Positions 1-8,706 of a stretch of 26,543 nucleotides of DNA are shown in pieces. The DNA comes from Polysphondylium violaceum. Taxonomy: Eukaryota > Evosea > Eumycetozoa > Dictyosteliales > Dictyosteliaceae. The notes under the pieces were generated by a model that was given only the letters and a program-made list of their open reading frames with translations, searched no databases and had not been told where the DNA came from. Made by a program: the position numbers and the translations under genes. Every line of letters starts with the position of its first letter. Position 1 is the first letter of the stretch. The stretch lies in the NCBI GenBank assembly GCA_000277445.1, contig AJWJ01000320.1, forward strand, positions 1 through 26,543, read 5' to 3'.

Positions 1-41
1 TTCATCGCTATATTATAGTCTTAAATTAAAGTGTTATCTCT

Positions 42-49
42 TTATGGGT
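42..49 (-). promoter_or_regulatory. DUSE-like element pointing left
   Basis: On the minus strand this reads ACCCATAA, an exact match to the Dictyostelium upstream sequence element (consensus A/T-CCCATAA) that lies some 60-75 nt before many dictyostelid small non-coding RNA genes. The RNA it would drive would start left of base 1, so it cannot be seen here. An 8-mer can occur by chance, but a second DUSE in the opposite orientation, followed by a convincing RNA, lies only 120 bp away. Confidence 0.5.
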
Positions 50-167
50 TAAATATAAAATGTGAAAAGCGAAATAGAGAAATGGTTTGTATTCAATTAC
101 ATTTCATATTTTATTCTTTAAAAAATATCAAAAATTTTTAGATTTTTTTTGTCTCTTAAAAATTTCA

Positions 168-175
168 GCCCATAA
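168..175 (+). promoter_or_regulatory. DUSE promoter element of the Class I RNA gene
   Basis: The sequence GCCCATAA matches the core CCCATAA of the Dictyostelium upstream sequence element. It ends 75 nt before the predicted 5' end of the Class I RNA at 251. That is slightly longer than the roughly 60-nt spacing I recall for D. discoideum small RNAs, but of the same order. The bases between are AT-rich and hold no open reading frame. Confidence 0.7.
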
Positions 176-250
176 ATAGGTTTTTTAATCGACTCCTGGC
201 CCTTTTAAGTATTTAATTCAATTTATTTTAGTGTGTCTAACACTCAATTA

Positions 251-308
251 AGCTCCCCTTACAGCAATTCTAATTCATTCTACTGATTAAGAAAAACCCT
301 TGGGAGCT
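251..308 (+). ncRNA. Class I small non-coding RNA of dictyostelids
   Basis: The signature CCTTACAGCAA, which I recall as the conserved 11-nt motif of dictyostelid Class I RNAs, lies at 257-267. It directly follows a 5' arm AGCTCC (251-256) that pairs with GGAGCT at 303-308; C257-G302 can extend the stem. The result is a ~58-nt RNA with a closed terminal stem, the motif beside the 5' arm and an A/T-rich variable loop, which is the architecture and size range (about 42-65 nt) described for the class. A T-rich tract follows, and a DUSE box lies upstream at 168-175. Class I RNAs are abundant cytoplasmic RNAs with a suggested role in multicellular development. The exact ends are inferred from the stem and could be off by one or two bases. 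Confidence 0.85.
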
Positions 309-518
309 GTTTTGTTATATCTAATTTTGTAAAATTTTTCTTTTTTTTTTTTGTTTTTGGAATAGGAGTAAAACAAAATGACTTTATTTGTTCAATTAGA
401 TATAAAAGTTTTGTTTTTGAATTATTTTTTTGAATGGTAGTAATGGTATGGTAGTAATGGTACATCAATGATGATACAAAAATACAATAAACTGTATGTT
501 GATTTAACAATTTACAAT

Positions 519-966
519 TTACATGTATTGAGTTTCACAGAAACTAAATTCAGCATTTTGGTAACCAATGTTGATGTAGCCAAATTTGATTGAGGATTTG
601 GCAGCAATACCATGATCTCTAACATATGATGGTAAATGGAATCTAGAGTTTTAAAATAATTTAATCAATATTAATAATAGTCTATTATTGGAAAAAAATA
701 TTAACATACCTATGACCAGTGAGACAATCAACACCCCAGATATCGGTAGTACCATTTCTCAAGTTAAAGTTCTTTTCACCAACAATAGTAATATCCTTTA
801 TGGTTCTTCCGCAATCATTGCTCAATGTGACTTCCCAAATTGAAAAACCACTACCCTTATCTTCCCAAGCAGCTTGTTGGGATTGGACAATACTGACATC
901 AGCAGCCATAGCACAAGAAAACACGGCAAGGACAAGAGCAAAACAGAGGAATTGTTTGTAAAACAT
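519..966 (-). CDS. small secreted CBM49-type cellulose-binding protein
   Basis: Two exons, 966-710 and 642-519, are joined across a 67-nt intron (GTATGT...CTCTAG) and give 126 residues. Residues 1-21 form a signal peptide (hydrophobic FLCFALVLAVFSCAMA). The rest is one beta-sandwich domain of the CBM49 type: a W-x-D/E-x-G start, DVSIVQSQ, then DITIVGEKNFNLRN, IWGVDCL, the proline-containing HLPSYV segment and the closing FGYINIGYQNAEFS. Dictyostelids carry many such one-domain proteins, some of them in cellulose-rich sheath, stalk or spore coat, so cell-wall or matrix binding is the likely role. There is no catalytic domain. The second exon restores the C-terminal half of the domain, which supports the splice. 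GT/CA-rich boxes lie about 410-500 bp upstream. Confidence 0.82.
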
Positions 967-1652
967 TTTGAATTATAAAATTGTTTGTTAGTTTAATTAA
1001 TAAAATACTATATGAATGATATAAATGCAAATGATTTCCAGTCTTTTTATACCTTTTTTCATTTTCCACTTTCCTATCTCTACTCTATCAAATTTGTATT
1101 TTCACACGTTTGCCATGTATATTGTATTTTAATTTTTTGTTTTCCGAGTGCGCGTATAAATCCAATAACATAGATTGTCAACATCGATACACAGAGAGTA
1201 TTGGACAATTCTCTATTGACCCCATAATATCTCTGCTCAACACTAATAAAATACTAATTTTGTTTATTTATTCAAATAAACGCGAGTGAATCTATTTTTA
1301 TCTTGCTTTCCAAATTTAGTTATCAAACCATCCTATTTTCTTCCTATTTTATAAATTTTTGATTAAAAATATAAATGTGGGTGGTGAAAACAGTTGAAAA
1401 TAAAAATATCACACCACAACACTGTTTTCTATAAAGGATTTAAATATCCTACCTTTTACCACACCACAAAAGTTACATTTTATAAATTTTAAAAAACTAA
1501 CCTCTTTTGTTTTTACATTGAAAACAACACACACCTCCTACCCCGATAATAAATATTTTGTTTGAAAGTAATTCACTCACATCCACAATATATGTATTAT
1601 ATAAATATAAATATAAATATATATACCTATATATTTCTAAAAAGAAATACTC
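967..1652. other. intergenic: CBM49 promoter side and kinase 3' flank
   Basis: There is no open frame of note. It holds a GT-rich box TGTGGGTGGTG (1376-1386) and two CA-rich boxes, CACACCACAACAC (1410-1422) and CCACACCACAAA (1459-1470), resembling dictyostelid G-box/GBF-type sites. A CCCCATAA DUSE-like word (1220-1227, +) has no recognisable small RNA after it. An AT microsatellite-like stretch (about 1590-1635) lies next to the kinase stop. Confidence 0.5.
1376..1470. promoter_or_regulatory. cluster of G-box-like elements (inverted GT/CA boxes)
   Basis: TGTGGGTGGTG at 1376-1386 is followed by CACACCACAACAC (1410-1422) and CCACACCACAAA (1459-1470), the reverse-oriented equivalents. G-boxes of this GT/CA composition are bound by GBF in D. 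discoideum and drive post-aggregative expression. The cluster is 410-504 bp upstream of the CBM49 start, so it could control that gene. Inferred from composition only. Confidence 0.4.
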
Positions 1653-2237
1653 TTATTTATTCATCAATAACCATTTATCCCATTTATCAAGTATAGATTC
1701 CAATTGATTAGGTTTAAAAGGTTTAGAAATATAGTCATCCATACCAGAATCAAAGCACTTTTGAATTTGAATAGAATCTTGACTATTGTGAGCAGTGAGA
1801 GCAATAATAACTATTCTAGGAATTGAATTATTATTATTATTATTATTATTATGATTACTATTAATTTCTTTATCATCATTATTATCATTATGACCATCGT
1901 CATCATTATTATAATTATTATGATTTAATTTATCATTAATTAAACTTTGATTTGATTTAAAATTTAATCTCTCCATCTCTCGTTCACGTATAAATTCAGT
2001 GCATTGAAATCCATTGATATGGGGCATTTCACAATCCATTAAAATAATACTATAGTGACCATGATCCAAACTATTTAAAGCCTCTTGAGCGGAAGATACA
2101 GCAGTATTTGGATATCCTGCCATTTGAACAAACTTTTGTGTTAATTTCAAGTTTACTTGATTATCGTCAACTATTAAAACATGTATTTTATCATTACTAG
2201 TATTTGTTTGTTTTTCATTATTAGCATTATTACTAGT

Positions 2238-2294
<57 letters not shown>

Positions 2295-5288
2295 AGTTGG
2301 TGTTAGAGGAGGAGATTCTTCATTAACAGTTAGAATGTTTTCAAATTGATGTTTTTTCAATGGTGATAAAGTTGAAGAATGATTATTATTCCTATTATTA
2401 TTACTATTACTATTGTTACTATTATTACTATTATTACTATTACTTTGAATTGATTGACTAGATGGATCAATTAAATTTTTATAATCTTTGTTTTTGTCAT
2501 GATAGATAACAATGTCAATGGAGTGTCTTCTAGTTACTTTTCTAATTGGATAAAATTGATTATTGTTGTCATGTAAATTATTAAAACTATGATTTAAATT
2601 ATTTCCATTTGGATAATCACCGTTGCCACTGTATTGGTAATATGGCGATGATGACGATGATGATGATGATAGAGGTGATGATGGATATGGATAAATGTAT
2701 TCATAATTATCACCACTATTATTTTGATGATATTGATGATTTTGACTACTATAATGATATTGATGATATTGATGATTGGATAGAGTATCAACACTTGATT
2801 TTCTAATATATCTATGAGGATATGTTGTTTTGGTCGTTGATGTAGTAAATGTTGTAGTTGTGGTGGTTGTTGATTGGGGTACATAGGAAATACATGTTGA
2901 TGACATACTAAGATTATTGATTGGTGGTTTTTTAGTACTGCCATTATTACCCCCACCATTCATAACTAGATTGCCATTACCATTGCCATTGGCACTACCT
3001 GTACTATTACCCAATTGGCTACTATTACTGGCACTACTATTGTTAGTGCTACCGTTAATTAAAATTGGGGAATCTGGGATACAAGCCAACAGGCAAGCAG
3101 ACAAATGAGATTGACGAATTGGTTTTGTTAATTTAGAAGTACCCAAACAACTGATACCATGAATCATGGTTCTATCCTTGGACATCAACACCATACCAAT
3201 CTTGCCATAGACATTGAAATCAATGGTCTTTTTCAACTCTATGAAATCTGTCCACTGCAGATACTCTATGTCGACCAACACGACATCTATACGATTTCGT
3301 ATACTCTTGTAGCGGGTCTTGATCTCGCTGATGGCCATCTCATAAGAGGCGCATTCAATGGGGTTACAATTCCACTCGGTCAAGTACTTTACCAAAATGG
3401 CACGTATATCCGAGTTTCTGTCGACAATCAATACATTGATCTCGTTGAAATTGGGTACGGGACAAGGGAGTTGTTTGGGGTTGGTTTCAAACGTGGTTTG
3501 GAAAAAGAATGAACTACCGGGTTGATTGTCGCCATTGGGTTCATACCATATCTTTCCACCCATCAACTCGACCAAATCCCTACTGATGGCCAAACCCAAT
3601 CCACTGCCTCCAATCTCTTGCGGTATGGTTCCATCGTGAATCTGTGAAAACTTGTTAAACAATTTGTGCTCATTCTCTTTGGATATCCCAATACCCGTGT
3701 CTTGGATTCTAAACTGCAACGTTATATTTGAATCTGTCACTAAAATTGGTTCAACACTAACAATAACTTGTCCCTCTTTTGTAAATTTAATACCATTACC
3801 CATCAAGTTTACTGTTATTGTTATTGTGTGTTTTGTTAGTATACTGTTATATTAATAGCCGATACTATCATAATACATACATAGAATTTGACGTAATCTA
3901 ATTGAATCACCATAAAAACATAATGGACAATGGGTAAATATATAAGAGGCCACTTGGATGCCTTTAGCTTGAGCCTGAGGACTGACAATAGAACATACGT
4001 CCTCGACTATTGTACATAAATTGAAATCTACATTGTTTAGGGTCATTTTGCCAGAGCCCATTTTACCAATCTCTAATACACTTTCAATCAAATCTAAAAT
4101 GGAATGAGATGATGCATCTATAATAGACAGATACTCCTTTTGGGCGACCGACAACTCTGTGGCTCTAAACAGTTGGGTGGACGCCACTATACTAACCAAT
4201 GGAGTTCTCAGTTCATGTGAAATGTGTGATAATATATCAACTGAAACACCGCCGCTGCCACTTCCATTACTATTAGCACCATTAGCATCACTATTGCTTC
4301 CATTGCTTCCATTGGCAGTACCATGACCAATGCCACCACTCTTTTTAAAAATAGACGATGGTGTGGTGGTATTGGGTGATATTAAGCAATTTTCTTCCTC
4401 TTTAATCAACTCTAGACTACTTTGTAGTGTTTTAAAACTAAACTCTTCTTTACTATTTGATAAACCAGTACTACTACTCATACTATTATTATTGTTTTCG
4501 AGAATATTACTGTTGCCACTGATGTTGATTTCATTATTTAATTTTAAATTTAAATGTTTGATTGAAATAACAATACATTGGGTATTATTGATATTGATGA
4601 GTGGTGATAATTTCATTTTAATTTGATTAACAGATACTTGATCTTGATCTGGTATTTTTATAGACATTGAGTTATCAAATTCTGTTGTTGTTGTTGTATT
4701 ATTACTATTGTTGTTGTCGTTGTCGCTGTTATTTTTATTAAAACTATTTATGATTATTGTAAATCTATCATAAACTGATTGTTTATATTCCATCGGAAGT
4801 AAATCAATAAATGATTTTCCATTATAACTTGTAGTTGTTGTTGCTGTCTCACTACTATCACTATTTAATCCATTATTGATTGATCTAATTTTTGCTATAT
4901 CACTTTCATTATCATCAACAATGATTTTTTCTTTGCACTTAAATGTTGTTGTTGTCTCATCATTTGATGATGGTGACGATCCTGATGAAGAGTCTAATAA
5001 TTTAATTAAATTTTCTGAAATTGAAATTATATTATATTGTAAATCTAATATTAAAACATCATCAAATGAAACTCGAAACAATAAATCAATTGGTGAAATC
5101 TGTGGTTGCGGTGGTTGTTGTGGTGATTGCTGTATACTATTGTTATTATTATTATTATTTATAGTTTGGTTATTCTTGTATATTATATATTCAAACTTTT
5201 TATAATAACTATATATGGTAATCAACAGTATAATGACTAATACCAAAACAACGGATACGACATCGTTATCTATATCTTCTCTATTCAT
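1653..5288 (-). CDS. membrane-anchored hybrid histidine kinase, two receiver domains
   Basis: Exons 5288-3881 and 3811-1653 join over a 69-nt intron (GTATGT...TACTAAC...CAG), giving 1188 residues. The splice restores the N-box as ILLNLMGNGIKFT. In order: one membrane segment (about 9-27); a poly-Asn linker; a PAS-like stretch (FDDVLILDLQYNIISISEN, near 70-95); Asn/Ser/Thr-rich linkers; HisKA with SHELRTP and phospho-acceptor His358; HATPase with Asn475, DTGIG (507) and GGSGLGLA (537-544). A first receiver-like domain (597 to about 705) has IVDRN where active receivers have a DD pair, though candidate Asp650 and Lys699 remain. The last receiver (1012-1188) has IVDDN, Asp1062 and Lys1166. The protein probably autophosphorylates and relays phosphate to an HPt partner such as RdeA. 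I cannot assign it to a particular Dhk. Asn-coding (AAT) runs are extensive. Confidence 0.9.
2240..2292. repeat. ATT/AAT trinucleotide repeat (poly-Asn codons)
   Basis: A near-perfect run of ATT on the plus strand reads as consecutive AAT codons on the minus strand. It encodes the long Asn tract in the linker before the C-terminal receiver of the histidine kinase. Similar shorter runs sit at 1829-1851 and 2386-2450. Such in-frame triplet expansions are characteristic of dictyostelid coding DNA. Confidence 0.9.
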
Positions 5289-6176
5289 ATCTATCTATTA
5301 TTACTAAGATACTATGTATTCTCTATTAATTCGTTGTTGTGTTGTTATAGATGGTGAGATATCAATATGGATGGATGTTGATGATGTGGTAATGATTGAT
5401 TGTGTATAATGAGTTGATGTGAAGTTACACGCATACACATACACACTACTTGATACAGTTACTACGGCTACTACTATTAATGAGGTGATGATTTAATTTC
5501 TAATATACATAAATATTATATATTCAAATTTGTGGTGAAGTGATGGGTGTGTGTGGGGGTGAGAAGATGAAAGGGGTGAAATGGTTATTGTATTGTATGT
5601 TGTTGTTGTTGTAGTATCTTTAATTAAAACACAATTGTATGTATTGTATTGTATTTGACCTAGATCTACACACTTGGGGAACAAGACACAAAACACTCTA
5701 ATTTTTTTTGATAAAAATGTGTGTGGTGGGTGTGGTGTGGTGGTGGGTGATATATTTAAAAGGAAAATAATCCCAATGTGGTGATAATAAATGTGGTAGA
5801 TTTTTTGAATCAACTCTCTGCTACTACTACTGGCAATGCTATAATAATAATGATAAATAATAATGATGATAAAAAATGATATGATGTGATGATAATAATA
5901 CAAGCAAGTACGATAGGTACTCTATAGTAGAAAAATGAAAAAATTCATAACAATAACAAGGTTGGAATATTATTAATTTAATTTATTTTTATAAAAAAAA
6001 AAAAGCTAAAAGGACACTCAACAACCCCCCTCCCCACCATAGCTTTTATTGCAAACTTTTTTTTTGCTACCGTTTTTTTTTTTTTTTTTTTAATTAAATT
6101 ACTATATAAAGAAGGTAGTAACGACTACTTTTTTTCCTTTTTTGAATAAATCAGTATCAATATCTCAACGTAGATA
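5289..6176. other. intergenic: kinase promoter and 3' flank of two-TM gene
   Basis: This stretch has no convincing coding potential; the long minus-strand frame at 5493-5903 is low-complexity (Tyr/His/Ile and Thr/Pro runs). It contains two GT-rich blocks (5541-5563 and 5719-5750) likely to belong to the kinase promoter, homopolymer A tracts near 5995 and T tracts near 6060-6091. Confidence 0.5.
5719..5750. promoter_or_regulatory. dense GT-rich G-box cluster upstream of the histidine kinase
   Basis: Thirty-two consecutive bases consist almost entirely of G and T with overlapping GGGTGTGG and GTGGTGGGTG words. A second block, ATGGGTGTGTGTGGGGGTGAG, lies around 5543-5563. They are 253-462 bp upstream of the kinase start on its template side. 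In D. discoideum such boxes bind GBF. Developmental, cAMP-responsive expression of the kinase is an inference. Confidence 0.4.
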
Positions 6177-7284
6177 TCAATCTTGGCTATCTTGATCCAA
6201 AATAAATGATTTCTTTTTTTGTTGATTTTGATCAATACTACTATTATTATTGCTATTATTGTTGTTGTTAGTAGTGGTGGCAGCGGTGTTGATTGAGGTA
6301 TTGGGGGGCGACTGAGAGGCGGCTGTGGTGGCCAAATTAAAACTAAAGTCGTTGAAATCTACTTGCGCAGATATAATATTTTGTTTCTTTTTACTCTTGC
6401 TTGAATTGTTATTGTTTGTAGAGCTGCTGCTGTTGTTGTTGTTGCTGACACCGTTTATACTGGGACTGCTGCTTTGGAGATGACTGTAAATGGAGCCTCT
6501 GTAGGATCTTGCTTTCTTTTTTCTCTCTATCATCTTCAGTACAAATAAAACTACAATAATACTAAAACTAACGATGAGCACGGCGGCACTAATCATACCC
6601 AGCACAAGACCATAGTTGCTGGCTTTGGGTGCAAAGGGAAGCACGTGAAATGGGTTTTGGGAATCATAGTAGCACTCGATGTGCGATCGATTAAACACTT
6701 GTAAATAGCCCTTGACCCACGTCGAGTTGTATGAAAATAGACCAGTCACATTGGCCCTTTGTTCTAGTACTTTGTCTTCAACATTTTCATACATAACCGA
6801 CACTATACCCTGATTACACATTGAGTACTTTTCACTGGGATTGCCCATATCATGATCAAGAACTGGGTCTCCTCCCTTATATACAATTTGTTCGATAAAT
6901 GCTTGTTTAAAATACGCATACCACCAATTATTGACATTATTCTCTGTTCTACAAGGCCAAAATGTATTCTTTTTAATCATAAATACCTATTATTATTATT
7001 GTTGTATTAATATCTACACATATATTCTATATATAACCTCCTGTTTTATCTATCTCTATATTTACATTCTCAATTGTACAATTTGCCTTACGAAACTCCT
7101 TAACTATTTCTCTCTATAATACATGAATTAATATACTCTATTCTCTTGTGTATGAATACAGCTATACATATATACATACATCGGGTACATAAACTTTTTG
7201 TGTAAAGAATATACATAGAATTAAAGCAATGAGTGAAATAAACACATTCACCCAAATAAAAGATTCTTTTGAAATAATCTTCAT
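6177..7284 (-). CDS. two-transmembrane surface protein, glycosylated loop, unknown family
   Basis: I propose three exons: 7284-7180 (35 codons), a 48-nt micro-exon 7113-7066 (16 codons) and 6986-6177, all phase 0, with introns of 66 and 79 nt (GTATGT...TAG, GTAAAT...TAG). The protein has 320 residues. An N-terminal hydrophobic segment (about 9-28) is a signal anchor. The ectodomain (about 30-175) has at least four Cys, including one in the micro-exon (KANCTIEN), and N-glycosylation sequons NVT, NST and NRS. A second membrane helix (LGMISAAVLIVSFSIIVVLF) is followed by a basic stop-transfer patch (KMIERKKKARSYR). The cytosolic tail is rich in Ser, Asn and Thr. The layout recalls proteins with both ends inside the cell and a Cys-bounded loop outside. 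I do not recognise the family. The micro-exon is inferred from frame and splice signals. Confidence 0.7.
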
Positions 7285-7804
7285 CTTATTATAAATTATT
7301 TAAATATACTCATGTATGTATTTGTACTTGTGTGTGTATGATGTGTGTGTGTGTGTGAAGTTGGTAAAAACACGCGGTATCGGAAAATTTAATATTATCA
7401 ATAGGTAAGATAGCAAGAGAGTGAGTCCCTGTTGTTTTCATACTCTCTCCCTGGTAAAAAAAACATGTTGGGAAAATAAAAATAAAATTTTGATAAAAAA
7501 AAATAAAAAAAAAAAATGAAATGAAATCTGGACTCGATCTGAAAGTCTAGGAATTTATTGCTTTGCTTGGGTATGCCAAAATTCTCTACACATATATTTC
7601 TTGATAAAATATAATTGAAAATTTTATGTTATGATTATTTATCAAAACTTAAAACTATGCAAAAAGAAAGTTCTATAAATATCTAGATTACTTCAATCCT
7701 CTGTAATTTTTTTTTTTTTTTTGCTTTTTTTTTTTTCCCTTAGACAAAAACTTTTCTCTCCTCTCTCAGTTGAGAAACAAAATGGATGATTTATTCACCC
7801 CTCA

Positions 7805-7830
7805 ATCAAAATATTTGCAAATATTTTGAT
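7805..7830. repeat. 26-bp perfect palindrome
   Basis: The left arm ATCAAAATATTTG is followed immediately by its exact reverse complement, with no spacer and the centre at TTTGCAAA. It is AT-rich, but 13 matched pairs without a gap is longer than expected for random sequence of this composition. It lies about 520 bp upstream of the two-TM start and about 880 bp upstream of the F-box/kelch start. A dimeric transcription-factor site or a cruciform is possible. Confidence 0.7.
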
Positions 7831-7952
7831 AACATTGCAGAATGGTCAAATGCCAAATATAACTATTTTTTAGTTAAAATATCAAGAAATAATCCTATTC
7901 TATTGGGATTTTCAATATATTAAAATATCATGTCAAGGGAAAAAGAAATACA

Positions 7953-8000
7953 AGGGGTGTGTTGGGTGTGTGGATTTGTGGGTGAGGCTATGGGAGGCCC
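7953..8000. promoter_or_regulatory. GT-rich box cluster
   Basis: The stretch contains AGGGGTGTGTTGGGTGTGTGG, then GTGGGTGAGG and GGGAGGCCC, all G/T-dominated on the plus strand inside otherwise AT-rich DNA. It resembles dictyostelid G-box clusters. It is 700-750 bp upstream of the F-box/kelch gene and 670-715 bp upstream of the two-TM gene, so its target is undecided. Confidence 0.3.
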
Positions 8001-8706
8001 TCACAAAAATCCGTGTTAGTTAAAACCATTTTAAAAATATTTGATTTCAAAAGAAAGGAGGGTGGCTGTAGCACTTAAAATACCCTAAACTATCGACAAA
8101 AAAAGATAGGTGAGGAAAATTAATCATGATTTCCTCTTGTTTCTGGCGCGCTGTTCTTATTGATATTGGGCTTTTGAGGACATGGTTCACAGGTACCACA
8201 CACAACAGAGTTTCTCAATAGTGCGAATCTTTCGTCATTGTTGTTGATTCTCTTTGTGAGGCAGATATTGGGCACAAAGGAGGGGTGGTGGTTGTTTTTT
8301 TTTAAATTTTCAAAATAATGGGCGCATGGGGGGGGGGTGCAAAAATCATCACACAGTTTATTCTGAAAACTTCTATGACAATACACCACACACCCACACT
8401 CGCCACCCCCAGCAAATATCAAAGGAATACGAGATTTTTCGGGCGCAGTTAATGTATAGTATTAGTTAGAGACTTTGGATATTTTCTTTTTTTTTTATTA
8501 ATTTTCATTTAAATTATATGTTTTGAATTACCGTAAAGCTTCAATGACGACCACTATAAAAGCCCTAGGCCACGGGTTTTTTTTTTATTGTTTGTCTTCT
8601 TTCGATTATTCACAACACACTCGTCCGACACCGTGTGTCTTTCGTACTTTTACTTGTATTTAATTTCAATACATCATAGCACTTAACAAACTACACGCAA
8701 AACAAA

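Larger units (their letters stand above)
7285..8706. other. 1.4-kb divergent intergenic region
   Basis: This is the shared upstream DNA of the two-TM gene (leftward) and the F-box/kelch gene (rightward). It contains a GT dinucleotide run (about 7330-7358), A tracts at 7495-7516, T tracts at 7708-7738, a 26-bp perfect palindrome (7805-7830), GT/G-rich boxes (7953-8000, 8056-8064, 8278-8294) and a run of ten G (8328-8337). A Cys-rich minus-strand frame of 100 codons (8120-8422) is not supported as a gene. No RNA gene was recognised. Confidence 0.5.

Noticed and set aside
280-510. 76-codon minus-strand frame at the left end
   Set aside because: It overlaps the Class I RNA 3' arm and T/A tracts, with a Lys/Thr-rich low-complexity translation; no coding support.
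1220-1227. CCCCATAA, a DUSE-like word on the plus strand
   Set aside because: No signature motif, stem or T tract was found in the following 150 bp, so I do not claim an RNA gene.
3159-3512. 117-codon plus-strand frame
   Set aside because: It lies antisense inside the receiver/HATPase part of the histidine kinase and is a shadow of that coding sequence.
5493-5903. 136-codon minus-strand frame upstream of the histidine kinase
   Set aside because: Its residues are Tyr/His/Ile and Thr/Pro runs read from ATA/GTG repeats and GT boxes; it looks like promoter DNA that happens to be open.
8120-8422. 100-codon Cys-rich minus-strand frame in the large intergenic region
   Set aside because: The Cys come from ACA/GCA-rich complement of GT boxes, the frame crosses a G10 run and a T9 run, there is no family resemblance and no splice partner. 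Region kept only as an odd G-rich block.
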